This document shows positions 1 through 8,172 of a stretch of 57,951 bases of DNA, in pieces (within the stretch, counting starts at the first letter, position 1; each line of letters begins with the position of its first letter). A program made the translations under genes and the position numbers. Under the pieces are notes generated by a model that made no database searches, was not told the DNA's origin, and was given only the letters and a program-made list of their open reading frames with translations. The DNA is from an uncultured Lachnospiraceae bacterium (lineage in GTDB: Bacteria > Bacillota > Clostridia > Lachnospirales > Lachnospiraceae): NCBI GenBank assembly GCA_900314445.1, contig OMVA01000045.1, positions 1-57,951 on the forward strand. Reading direction: 5' to 3'.

Positions 1-32
1 CTTTATTTATGAAACAAGTAAATGTTTCTATA

Positions 33-296
33 TTAGTTCATCTTATTAACAGCAAGGTTAAGACGTGAAATCTTTCTAGATGCTGTGTTCTTGTGAAGGA
101 TGCCCTTTGAAGCAGCCTTGCTGATCTTAGATGTAGCAAGTGTAAGAGCCTTTGCAGCTTCTTCCTTATTGCCTTCAGCAACTGCTGTGTTAACAGCCTT
201 AACAACTGTCTTGAGCTCAGTCTTAACAGCCTTATTTCTCATTTCCCTCTTCTTGCTAACAAGAATTCTCTTCTTTGCAGACTTAATATTAGCCAA
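33..296 (-). CDS. rpsT: 30S ribosomal protein bS20
   Basis: Encodes an 87-residue, very basic, alanine- and lysine-rich helical protein that matches bS20, which binds 16S rRNA in the body of the small ribosomal subunit. The N-terminus MANIKSAKKRI and the motif LHKNTASRKISRL near the C-terminus are typical of the family, and the length is normal. The start codon is TTG, preceded by CGGAGG at good spacing. An unusual UUG start is also known for E. coli rpsT, where translation is autoregulated; whether that applies here is inference. The gene is transcribed alone from a good promoter about 150 bases upstream. Confidence 0.97.
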   Translation of the reverse strand: MANIKSAKKRILVSKKREMRNKAVKTELKTVVKAVNTAVAEGNKEEAAKALTLATSKISKAASKGILHKNTASRKISRLNLAVNKMN

Positions 297-445
297 TGTT
301 TTTTCCTCCGGTATTTCGAAAATCTAAACTCAATATTTTTGCTTTCCTGTCAGCGAAACGTTCTGACGATGATACTGCATTTAGCCAAGACACGGGTACG
401 GTTTTCACCGGGCATGTGCATATCACCTATTGATAAGCATTAGTC

Positions 446-474
446 ATAATAGCAAACATTAAATTGTGCGTCAA
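446..474 (-). promoter_or_regulatory. Promoter of rpsT
   Basis: On the minus strand TTGACG (469-474) and TATTAT (446-451) are separated by exactly 17 bases, a near-consensus vegetative promoter. The transcript would have a leader of about 140 bases before the TTG start of rpsT. Confidence 0.75.
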
Positions 475-570
475 GGGTAAATTTCCAGAAAACATAGGCT
501 TTGACGTGAACTTATGAGGCGTTTGAAAATATTATAAAAAGAAATTTACGCTAATTTGACTGGTGTGTTT

Positions 571-670
571 CTAATTCTTTATGATGCTTTCTAATTCTTT
601 CTGATGCTTTCTGATTCTTTCTGATCCTTCCTGATCCTTCCTGATTCTTCCTGATTCTTCCTGATTCTTT
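571..670. repeat. Ten-copy 10-bp tandem repeat
   Basis: Ten adjacent units of exactly 10 bases with consensus CTGATTCTTT/C fill this stretch. The first four units are the most diverged (CTAATTCTTT, ATGATGCTTT). The period is close to one helical turn. The same decamer recurs in the 20-bp array at 5001-5100 on the other side of comEC. Confidence 0.9.
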
Positions 671-1018
671 CATGTCTAATTGTATTTTTTATACTATAGT
701 CAATTTACCTTAAGCTTCCTCGGCTTCTCGGAAGGTCACTTTTAATGTCTTTTTATATCTTTTCCAAAGTTTGCAAACATCCTAAAGATTGTGAAATTGA
801 AGAATTCATGTCTTTTCATGAATTTGAAGCATATTGCCAAACATCCTTTCCTTGCCCATGGAAATTAATTAATGTCTTTACCGACTTTTTCTTCACTAGC
901 AAATATAATTTTTTTACCTGCCCAGAATTCATAATGTCTTTCACCTTTTTTCTTTTCTCCTGCTAATTCATGGCTTTTTTCTATTTTTACTTTTTTCACA
1001 TATGTTTTATTTTTTTAA

Positions 1019-1840
1019 TTAGACATTATTTTTAAAATAAAAGCGGATCAATTCTCGTACATATCGAATGTCCAAAGGACTTTCACTTGTTTCACATGTT
1101 AATATCAAATTTCGAGTTGGAATATAACCATTCCGAATATATTTGTACAATTTGTTCATTGCATTCTCAAAATATTTCATATCATCTAACATTCCTAGAT
1201 GCTCCCAAATGTAAATTTCACCAGATGACGGATGCAAGATTGTAATATCTGGGTAAAATGACATGTCCTCGAAGTCCAGTTTGCATTCATATCTATGTGG
1301 AATATGCTCTTCATAAAGACAATTCATAATAAACGCTTCTGATTTTGAACGAACGAATAGTCCCTCCTTCGTTCTCACCTTTAAGTTTTCTCTATAATTC
1401 TCATTAATTTCATAATCCGCTCTTTCCCATTCTCTCGCCTCCTGCGGACATACTACCTGAAGAATCCTTTTCGACAATTCAGGTCTCAATTCATCAATAA
1501 GCTTTTCTTCCTTCTTATAAATATAAATGCCCTTATCACTTATTTTCCCCATCTGCCGAATATAATATTGAATTCCACGTAATTCCATTTTTGAATTCGA
1601 TAATTCCTTTGCATATATTGCTTTAAGCATCATCGTTCGAATTAATTCATGGTCCTTACGTCCTAAATATTTCCTCGTGATTTCTCCATGATTCTGAATT
1701 ACTAGATAATATCTGTGATAATCATTAAGTACATAATCTTGTACTCTGCCCTGTGGCATTGTTTTTAGCTGCTTCTCCAGGTACCCAATTTTATTTTTTA
1801 AAAACGTAACTCTGTCTTTCATTTCCAAAATATAATCCAT
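1019..1840 (-). CDS. PD-(D/E)XK nuclease-like protein, uncharacterised
   Basis: A 273-residue protein. The first ~110 residues are charged and probably helical or coiled (DRVTFLKNKIGYLEKQLKTM). The C-terminal third carries SKSEAFIMNCL, FYPDITI and EIYIWEHLGM, an arrangement resembling PD-(D/E)XK nuclease folds: a conserved glutamate, then a PD motif, then a strand ending in E-H instead of the classical ExK. It ends with NLILTCETSESPLD. I recall similar proteins as recurrent hypothetical proteins in Clostridia, with no established function. Its codon use is more AT-rich than that of its neighbours and no operon partner is seen, so recent acquisition is possible. An AAAGGGGA sequence precedes the ATG. 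The nuclease assignment is inference from motifs. Confidence 0.7.
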   Translation of the reverse strand: MDYILEMKDRVTFLKNKIGYLEKQLKTMPQGRVQDYVLNDYHRYYLVIQNHGEITRKYLGRKDHELIRTMMLKAIYAKELSNSKMELRGIQYYIRQMGKISDKGIYIYKKEEKLIDELRPELSKRILQVVCPQEAREWERADYEINENYRENLKVRTKEGLFVRSKSEAFIMNCLYEEHIPHRYECKLDFEDMSFYPDITILHPSSGEIYIWEHLGMLDDMKYFENAMNKLYKYIRNGYIPTRNLILTCETSESPLDIRYVRELIRFYFKNNV

Positions 1841-1898
1841 ATTTTCCCCTTTCTAAGACTTTTCCCAAATCCTCTTAGTGCTTATATATAGTCAACCT

Positions 1899-4800
1899 TC
1901 ATTCCAAAACTACCGCCCCCTCCCAATCTGTTCTATAAATTTCAAATCCCGCTTTTTCTAAACGCTTCAAAGCATCTTTAGAAGGATGGCCGTAAATGTT
2001 ATGCTCACCCACGGAAATCACCGCCTGGTCATAGCCATATTGGGACAACACATATAGGAACGGTTTTGAGGATGAAAAACGGGAACCATGATGAGGAACT
2101 TTTAATATTCGTCGAATTGCTCCTTTGCTTATTTCCTGTGAATCCTTTTGATTGACGTCTTTTCCATTCAGGTCTTTTCCATTCAGGTCTTTTCCATTCA
2201 GGTCTTTTCCATTCAAGTCTTTTCCATTGACGTCTTTTCCATTCAAGTCTTTTCCATTTAGATCTTTTTCATTCAGATTTTTTCCATTCAGGTCTTTTCC
2301 ATTCATATCTTTTCCATTCAGGTCTTTTCCATTCAGGTCTTTTCCATTCAGATCTTTTTCATCTCCCCCTTTTAAATTAGGGCTTTCCAAAATTAGACTC
2401 TCCGCAACTTCACTGATGTCTCCTGTATACAAAATCTCAAGATTCTGCTTTAAGCCCCTTATATCTGCTCTAAGCACAAGGGAGTAGTCGTTTCCCTTCC
2501 TCTCAATCTCCTGTCCTGCATTCTTATCTGCATATTCGTAAGCACACTTTTCCTGGCTCATACCTTCCATTCCGTCCTCAGCATTGCATACCATCTCACC
2601 TCTCTCCTCCTGCGTCACCCCCTCAGGATAGACACAGGTGAATTCTGCATTTCCACTGACATCCAGAATCTGGTCTCCTGCACTCATATACTCAATTTCA
2701 GCACCAACATTCTGAGCCGCAGCAAGCAAGGACTTCATGGCCTCATCTTCCTCCGTTCCCTCTGCAAAGATCAGGTGGTCAATTTGAATTCCATAGAGAT
2801 TCGCATTTTGCAGAATATATAGAATTCCTGAATAGTGATCCTTGTCTGTATGGGAAATGAAAATGCCATCAATATGAGACATGCCATAGTATTTGAGAAC
2901 TGGAATCAGAACATATCGTCCCAGCTTATCCTCACTGGAGGAGCCACCATCCACCAGATAATTTCCACCCTTCTTTACATGAATCAGGCTGCCATCTCCC
3001 TGACCCACGTCCGCAAAGACCACCTGGCTCCGCCTGTAGTTTCTCCAGGCTGTAAGGGACAGAAAGCTCGCTGCCATAAATAAAAGGCCAGCAAAATAAA
3101 AGATCATGAGACGGACTCTTCCCCAAAATTCCCACTGACCTCGAAGAAGTGACCGATGAATTTTCTGCTCCCTGGCTCTTGGAAGCATCTCCCTAATTTT
3201 TTGAAGGAGACCTGGTGGACGATAGCCACCACTAGTGCCCCCACTCCGCACCTTCTGCACCAGCTTCCAGCCGGTGACCTGCCTGAAAGGCCCCAGAATC
3301 CGCTCCTCCAATTGCCCCGCTCCCGCTAGAAAAGCCAGAAGAAGCAGAAGGAAAATCAGATAAAAGCCAATCAGCATCAGCCAGTTTTCATGCCCCGGAC
3401 TAATACGAGAGAATGGTAGCTTCAAACTTTCCTGACAGAGCCAGGCGTAGCCATGAAGCCCGTAACTTGCAAGCCTGGTCACAAGATCTGCCAGGCCATT
3501 CAAAACATAAACAAAGGGACTGAAAATCTTGCAAATGAAATGCGCGCACATCCCATTTGCAAAGGGAGGGGTTAGTCCATTTCCCAGGAAGAGGCTGGTG
3601 TAGAGAAGACCGGGGAGGCCCAGCAGGGCGGCGGCTATGCCCAGGGCGATGACCAGGGTCATGGTGGGGATGACCAGGATGTTCACCAGCATGGAATAGG
3701 TGGGGATTTCGTAGTAACTGTGGATGAGGATGGGCAGCATGAGGGTGTTGATGGTGGCCATAAGTAGCATGGCTTTGATCATGCGTTTGAGATATTGGCG
3801 GAGGGATTCTTTTACCAGGCGGAAGTGTTCCTGGCGAAAGATGGCGCGGTAGATTTCATCCGACACAAAGACGCCCAGCACTGCGCAGAAACTCATGAGA
3901 GTGCCCAGGGAAAACATGGTTTCGGGATTAAGGATGGCCATGATGGTGAAGGTTAAGACCGTGGTGGTGAGGAGGTCGCTTCGTCTTTTCAGGAGCAGGG
4001 CAACTTGCCGGAGGCTGAGCATGAGTACAGCTCGGAGAGTGGCCGCCGCGAAGCCCGTCATCATGCCGTATAGGAAGAGGAAGATGATGGAACTTATGGC
4101 AATGCTTTTTTTCTGAAGACCCAGGCGGGTTAGAATCCATTCCAGGATGCCCGCCAGTAAAGCCACGTGGAGGCCAGAGATTGCAAGCACATGGGCAATG
4201 CCTCCCTTTTGGAAAAGCAACTGGTATGTTGGGGACAGATTATCCTTTTCTCCCAAGAGCATGGCCTGCATTAGGGATGTGTAGGGTTCTTCGAAATGAC
4301 TTGCCAAAGAAGCGGACAGCAGCCCGCGCAGTTTATATAGAATCAGGCGCAGGTAGTTGGGCAAATGACTGTCACAGTATGTGACCTTTGCTTTCTTAAT
4401 CTGATATTTGATGCCCTGGGTCTCATAATAATGTCTGGCATCGAAGCAACCTGGATTGGTGGCCTGCTTGGGTCGGGAGAGATAACCCTCCACAGTCACC
4501 CACTGCCCTGGGCAAATTCGCCCTGGCTCTCCATCCTGCTCCATCTCACTCCGTATTACGCCATCCCCCTCCAGGCAACTCCCCTGTCCATCTCCTAAAG
4601 AGTTGGTGGTAATCAGGAATCTTCCCTCTTCATTCTTTCCCTGCAGAGAGTAGCCATATTCGCTTTTCTTCATGGAAATCAGCATCAAGTCCATTTGCAC
4701 GGCACTTCTCTCCGTGTAAGCTAGGTCTGCCTGGGTGCTGCCTGCCTGAAAGAAGCCAAAGCCTGTGGCAAAGCCCAAAGCTTCAAATAAAAAAAGCAAC

Positions 4801-4961
4801 AAAACTACGAACTTAACTTTCGTAATTCTGTTGCTTATATAGAGTCCTAAAATTCCAAGGGCAAGAATACTAATTGCCACAATTTTATTTTCAACCGTTG
4901 CTCTGGCTGCAATGAGTCCCAGAAGGAAATAGCCACAGCTCACGGCCAATGGTCTTTTCAA
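1899..4961 (-). CDS. comEC: ComEC/Rec2-family DNA internalisation protein, enlarged
   Basis: A 1020-residue polytopic membrane protein, the likely channel for single-stranded DNA uptake in natural transformation. It has an N-terminal ComEC domain (about 1-200), a competence membrane domain containing GGIAHVLAISGLHVALLAG, and a C-terminal metallo-beta-lactamase-like domain with VGQGDGSLI, ISHTDKDHYSG, LYTGDIS and KVPHHGSRFSSS. The family is usually about 750-800 residues. The excess comes from a hydrophilic linker after the membrane domain and from a 14-copy KDLNG repeat at residues ~869-938, just before the PHHGS motif. A palindromic repeat lies within the frame at residues ~466-477. The start is TTG with GGAAAGG upstream. 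The membrane-domain part (about 3570-4080) is noticeably G-rich. No other competence genes are in the window, so function in uptake is inferred from the family. Confidence 0.93.
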   Translation of the reverse strand: MKRPLAVSCGYFLLGLIAARATVENKIVAISILALGILGLYISNRITKVKFVVLLLFLFEALGFATGFGFFQAGSTQADLAYTERSAVQMDLMLISMKKSEYGYSLQGKNEEGRFLITTNSLGDGQGSCLEGDGVIRSEMEQDGEPGRICPGQWVTVEGYLSRPKQATNPGCFDARHYYETQGIKYQIKKAKVTYCDSHLPNYLRLILYKLRGLLSASLASHFEEPYTSLMQAMLLGEKDNLSPTYQLLFQKGGIAHVLAISGLHVALLAGILEWILTRLGLQKKSIAISSIIFLFLYGMMTGFAAATLRAVLMLSLRQVALLLKRRSDLLTTTVLTFTIMAILNPETMFSLGTLMSFCAVLGVFVSDEIYRAIFRQEHFRLVKESLRQYLKRMIKAMLLMATINTLMLPILIHSYYEIPTYSMLVNILVIPTMTLVIALGIAAALLGLPGLLYTSLFLGNGLTPPFANGMCAHFICKIFSPFVYVLNGLADLVTRLASYGLHGYAWLCQESLKLPFSRISPGHENWLMLIGFYLIFLLLLLAFLAGAGQLEERILGPFRQVTGWKLVQKVRSGGTSGGYRPPGLLQKIREMLPRAREQKIHRSLLRGQWEFWGRVRLMIFYFAGLLFMAASFLSLTAWRNYRRSQVVFADVGQGDGSLIHVKKGGNYLVDGGSSSEDKLGRYVLIPVLKYYGMSHIDGIFISHTDKDHYSGILYILQNANLYGIQIDHLIFAEGTEEDEAMKSLLAAAQNVGAEIEYMSAGDQILDVSGNAEFTCVYPEGVTQEERGEMVCNAEDGMEGMSQEKCAYEYADKNAGQEIERKGNDYSLVLRADIRGLKQNLEILYTGDISEVAESLILESPNLKGGDEKDLNGKDLNGKDLNGKDMNGKDLNGKNLNEKDLNGKDLNGKDVNGKDLNGKDLNGKDLNGKDLNGKDVNQKDSQEISKGAIRRILKVPHHGSRFSSSKPFLYVLSQYGYDQAVISVGEHNIYGHPSKDALKRLEKAGFEIYRTDWEGAVVLE
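2146..2355 (-). repeat. 15-bp minisatellite inside comEC (14 units)
   Basis: Fourteen 15-base units (plus-strand consensus TTTCCATTCAGGTCT) lie in frame in comEC and encode KDLNG with variants KDMNG, KNLNE, KDVNG and KDVNQ. Near-identity of most units suggests recent copy-number change. Unit length is a multiple of three, so expansion would keep the frame. Confidence 0.97.
3529..3562. repeat. Dispersed palindrome copy inside comEC
   Basis: Two 14-base arms, TTGCAAATGAAATG and CATCCCATTTGCAA, face each other around a 6-base centre with two mismatches. It is the same palindrome family found between genes elsewhere in the window, here read through in frame as ANGMCAHFIC within ComEC. Confidence 0.85.
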
Positions 4962-5000
4962 ATTTTACGCCTTTCCATATGCTTACTAACAACTGTCGGG

Positions 5001-5100
5001 GCCTACTTCATAGCACCGCCTGATTCTTCATAGCACCGCCCGATTCTTCATAGCCCTGCCTGATTCTTCATAGTACCACATAATTCTTTCGAACCACAGC
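5001..5100. repeat. 20-bp tandem repeat between comEC and gerMN gene
   Basis: About five units of 20 bases with consensus TGATTCTTCATAGCACCGCC, the first and last degenerate, fill the gap upstream of comEC. The unit includes the decamer CTGATTCTTC seen in the 571-670 array. Confidence 0.9.
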
Positions 5101-5122
5101 ACTATCTTTCTTAAGCATACTT

Positions 5123-5141
5123 CCCGGGCATCTCATTTGCA
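5123..5141 (-). repeat. Dispersed repeat half-site
   Basis: The minus strand reads TGCAAATGAGATGCCCGGG, including an exact copy of the 12-mer GCAAATGAGATG (5129-5140). It is in the gap between the GerMN gene and comEC. Confidence 0.85.
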
Positions 5142-5186
5142 AGCAACCATAGGTTGATATTTACCACAAACAAGCACCTCTTGAGC

Positions 5187-6149
5187 TTATTCTGGTTCCA
5201 CAAACTCCAGAGGACCTGCGATGGAAACTTCGTCATGATATTTTTCCACCTTTTCACCAGCCACCAAAATCTGAACCTTGTTGATATTGGGCAGGGAAGT
5301 CAGGGAATCCACGATGGAATAAATTACAATTTTCGGAGAAATACTGCCTGTGTCCTTGAGGAACTCCTCGGACAGATCCACGGTGGCACTACCATTCATA
5401 AGTGAAACCTGATTCACTTTTGTACCCTTTGGCAAAACTTCATAGGCAATCAGCTGACGGAGCACCGCCTCCTGAGCCGAGTCATCCGCTCCAATGGTTA
5501 CGTTGGCCACTACCTTTTTCAAAGAACCATTTCCGTTTGGAAGGTAAAGCACCACATCACCCACGTTCTTGGCTGAATCTTCCGCATCATCATAGTAGAA
5601 GAAAGAGCTGTCCGTGTATGTGGCGATTTCCACGCCATCCTGCACAGCCGTGCCCTCAGCCCCTGTACCATGGAACTCCAGAGCAACATCACCCACCTGA
5701 GAAAGGCCATCAATACTACGCACAATCATAGCCTTGGTCATAAGCAGCATTTCCTCAGAAACGTTGTCTGCCACAGAAAACCTCAGACGCACATTGGAAT
5801 CCGCATCCAGGGTATAACCAGTAAAAATCACCCCAGATGGCATAGTCAGCTGGTCCATAACTTCCTCCACGGAAGAGGCGATGGAATCCGGCTGCTTCAA
5901 CTGATAACGGGAATCCTGAGGAAGAACCTGCAGTTCATTTGCCCCAGTTCCATCCTGATTGTCTTTCACAATATAATAGAGCTGCACTGTGCCTGCAGAC
6001 TGGGCAATGGAAAGCTTCTTCACTTCTGTGGAAGCCTGCTTTTGCGCCCCGCATCCGGCAAATGAGATTGCCATGCATCCCAGCAGTATGGCCGCAAATA
6101 TTCTATTTTTCTTTTTTGAAAATTTTTGAACCATATCTTTATTTTTCAT
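5187..6149 (-). CDS. GerMN-domain lipoprotein
   Basis: A secreted lipoprotein of about 320 residues. After a basic stretch and a hydrophobic signal (IFAAILLGCMAISFAGC) the lipobox FAGC gives the lipid-anchored cysteine. Two GerMN-like domains follow: VQLYYIVKDNQDG...EEVMDQL and VVLYLPNGNGSLKKV...NINKVQILVAGEK. GerMN domains occur in GerM of spore formers and in lipoproteins of non-sporulating bacteria; the exact role is unclear, with cell-envelope maintenance likely. Start choice: the ATG at 6149 overlaps the kinase stop by 11 bases, and an ATG at 6134 lies just after it. Both leave an intact signal peptide, and the longer frame to 6185 would run further into the kinase gene. The tight junction implies co-translation with the histidine kinase. 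Confidence 0.85.
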   Translation of the reverse strand: MKNKDMVQKFSKKKNRIFAAILLGCMAISFAGCGAQKQASTEVKKLSIAQSAGTVQLYYIVKDNQDGTGANELQVLPQDSRYQLKQPDSIASSVEEVMDQLTMPSGVIFTGYTLDADSNVRLRFSVADNVSEEMLLMTKAMIVRSIDGLSQVGDVALEFHGTGAEGTAVQDGVEIATYTDSSFFYYDDAEDSAKNVGDVVLYLPNGNGSLKKVVANVTIGADDSAQEAVLRQLIAYEVLPKGTKVNQVSLMNGSATVDLSEEFLKDTGSISPKIVIYSIVDSLTSLPNINKVQILVAGEKVEKYHDEVSIAGPLEFVEPE

Positions 6150-7962
6150 CCGCCTTACGTACTTCATCTGCAACAGCCGCTGCAACTTCTTCTAACGTTC
6201 TCTCTACTTCCTTTGCTGACGTCAGTTCTTCAGCCTGTCCCTTCTTTGGCACAGACTTGGTCTTTAATTCTCCGGTCTGTCCCTTCTTGGAATCCGACTT
6301 GGAATCCGACTTTGCATCCGCCTTGGCCTTCAACTCTCCTGTCTGTCCCTTTGAGGAATCAACCTTGGTGTCTGACTTGGCCGCTTCAATCATCTTGGAT
6401 GCTGACTTGGATACTTCCATGTTCCTGGCCTTCAAAAGAGATTTGCCTCTCTTCTTCTTGCCCTTACCACTTACGCCGGCTCCTCTGAAATTCACCTTTG
6501 CTGTCTCTAATTCCTCTGCCTCCACCTTTTCCTGGCGAAGAGGAATCTTTACAGAGAAGGTAGTACCCTTGCCTGATTCAGAGTAGACCTTAATGGTTCC
6601 ACCATGACCATTAATAATGCCACGGGTAATAGACAGTCCAAGACCGGTACCACCGGTATCTCTGGATCTTGCCTTATCTACACGATAGAAACGTTCAAAT
6701 ACCTTTTCCTTTGCATCATCCGGAATACCAACACCAGAGTCCGCCACCTTAATATAGAAGAACTTGTGATCCGCATTCAGAGATACATGAATCCAACCAT
6801 TTTCTACGTTGTATTTCACCGCATTTTCTACCAGATTGGAAATAGCCAGATTGAGTTTTACTTCATCCACATCTGCTGTTACATCTCGGAAGTTTTCAAA
6901 TGAGATTTCAATGTTACGAAACTTTGCCAGAGGCTCCACTGTATGAATAACACTGTCCAGCATCTGATTCATGTTGGTCTCTGCGAAATTCATACCCGTT
7001 TCTCTGTTATCTGTCTTAACCAGAGTCAAAAGGTCATTGATAATCTTGGTCTCACGATCAATTTCAGAAATGATGTCTGTCATGAATTCGCGATAATCCT
7101 CAACACCTGCTCCCTCATTCTGGGTCAGTGATTCCGCCAGAACCTTCATGGATGCAATTGGTGTCTTCAGCTCATGAGACACGTTGGATACAAATTCATT
7201 TCTACTCTGATCCGCGTCAGAAAATTTATCCAGCAGGTCATTATAGTTTCTAGCCAGATATCTGGATTCCTTAAAGCCCCTTTCCTCCATCTTATCCTGA
7301 AGATTACCCAGGGTCATATGATAGAGCTGTTCATTAACCGCATTGATACCACGCATGGAACGCACGCCAATTAAAACTGCAACCCCAATATCCAGAAGGA
7401 AAAGTAAAAGGAAAACAATAAAGATTTCATTATAGAGATAGTAATAACGCTGGTTGGATGAAATCACATCCGCTGTGGAAATAATGACACCAATCACCTG
7501 ATCATCATCCTGAATTGGATAAATAATCTCCGCATAATTACCACGAATTCGGCTTACAGAAGCTTCCCTCTGCTCCATAACAGCCATAACATCCGGGCTA
7601 ATCAGATAGTCATCCTGCTTAAGGACATAGGTATCCTTCAGAATCTTATAATCCCTGGACACAACCATAATTCTTCCCTGAATAAAGGAAGCCGTCTCAT
7701 CAATATCCGTTGAAATCGTGGTGTCAGAGGTGTTGAGATCCATGTCATAGAAAGACAGGGTCTGAGCCAGCAGCACAGTTCTGGACTGCAAAGAATCCAG
7801 CAGTTCCGCCTTCAGCCTTCTCTTATAAAAATGAGTGATACCGAAAAAGGCCACAATAAAAGAGCCTGCCAGCAAAGCAAGCACCGCGAGAACAATATAA
7901 GTTTTTGTACTTACGTACCTTTTTTTCTTCGTATTTTTCATGCCTTCAATTATAAGATACAC
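6139..7962 (-). CDS. Membrane sensor histidine kinase with repetitive C-terminal tail
   Basis: A transmembrane kinase: TM1 near residues 20-45, an extracytoplasmic sensor of about 130 residues, TM2 around 175-200 (IVFLLLFLLDIGVAVLIG), a HAMP-like linker, the H-box SNVSHELKTPIASMK (His ~264), and an ATPase domain with NLVENAVKYN, DSGVGIP and GGTGLGLSI. The ATPase ends near residue 475. It is followed by about 130 hydrophilic residues with repeats of KGQTGELK and KSDSKSDS, unusual for a kinase. No response regulator gene adjoins it: ppk lies upstream and a GerMN lipoprotein gene overlaps its end. The first possible start is GTG (7962); an ATG at 7941 preceded by GAAGG is equally plausible. Confidence 0.92.
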   Translation of the reverse strand: MYLIIEGMKNTKKKRYVSTKTYIVLAVLALLAGSFIVAFFGITHFYKRRLKAELLDSLQSRTVLLAQTLSFYDMDLNTSDTTISTDIDETASFIQGRIMVVSRDYKILKDTYVLKQDDYLISPDVMAVMEQREASVSRIRGNYAEIIYPIQDDDQVIGVIISTADVISSNQRYYYLYNEIFIVFLLLFLLDIGVAVLIGVRSMRGINAVNEQLYHMTLGNLQDKMEERGFKESRYLARNYNDLLDKFSDADQSRNEFVSNVSHELKTPIASMKVLAESLTQNEGAGVEDYREFMTDIISEIDRETKIINDLLTLVKTDNRETGMNFAETNMNQMLDSVIHTVEPLAKFRNIEISFENFRDVTADVDEVKLNLAISNLVENAVKYNVENGWIHVSLNADHKFFYIKVADSGVGIPDDAKEKVFERFYRVDKARSRDTGGTGLGLSITRGIINGHGGTIKVYSESGKGTTFSVKIPLRQEKVEAEELETAKVNFRGAGVSGKGKKKRGKSLLKARNMEVSKSASKMIEAAKSDTKVDSSKGQTGELKAKADAKSDSKSDSKKGQTGELKTKSVPKKGQAEELTSAKEVERTLEEVAAAVADEVRKADEK

Positions 7963-7976
7963 GCCCCAAATGTCAA

Positions 7977-8013
7977 AGAGGGAGTTGCTGAAGATTTCTC
8001 CAGTACTCCCTCT
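7977..8013 (-). terminator. Hairpin between ppk and the histidine kinase gene
   Basis: Perfect 9-base arms AGAGGGAGT and ACTCCCTCT enclose 19 bases. On the minus strand the stem is followed by TTTGACATTT, a weak U-tract, so it may be a leaky terminator or processing site between ppk and the kinase. Confidence 0.55.
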
Positions 8014-8021
8014 CTATTACT

Positions 8022-8155
8022 CCATGCAAATGAACTGTGCAAAGATTCTCCGCGAAATCCACGCCAATGAACTGTGCAAAGATTCTCCGCGAAATCCATG
8101 CAAAAATGAACTGTGCAAAAATTCTCCGCAGAATCCACGCCAATCTCATTTGCCT
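8022..8155. repeat. Three-copy 37-39 bp tandem array containing the dispersed motif
   Basis: Three units each begin with AATGAACTGTGCAAA and continue ATTCTCCGCRGAATCC (spacing 37 and 39 bases), starting at about 8029, 8066 and 8105. The array is bounded by TGCAAATGAACTGTGC on the left and an inverted GGCAAATGAGATTGG on the right (8141-8154). The units are direct repeats without unique spacers. Confidence 0.9.
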
Positions 8156-8172
8156 AAATTATTTCTTTCTAA

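Larger units (their letters stand above)
297..1018. other. AT-rich gene-free region
   Basis: This 720-base stretch holds the rpsT promoter and leader and a 10-bp tandem array (571-670). Beyond them there is a degenerate AT-rich part (740-960) in which ATGTCTTT recurs about every 60-65 bases. No convincing gene is seen. A 73-codon plus-strand frame at 745-966 has a passable upstream GGAAGG, but its phenylalanine- and cysteine-rich product resembles no family I know. Confidence 0.6.

Noticed and set aside
745..966. 73-codon plus-strand frame in the AT-rich gap
   Set aside because: Phe/Cys-rich product without recognisable features; the region shows loose ~62-base repetition and low complexity, so it is probably chance.
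2152..2487. Plus-strand frame of FPFRS repeats
   Set aside because: It is the antisense reading of the 15-bp minisatellite in comEC, which is open in all frames because of the repeat.
8022..8155. Possible CRISPR array
   Set aside because: Units are contiguous direct repeats of 37-39 bp without unique spacers, and no cas genes are in the window.
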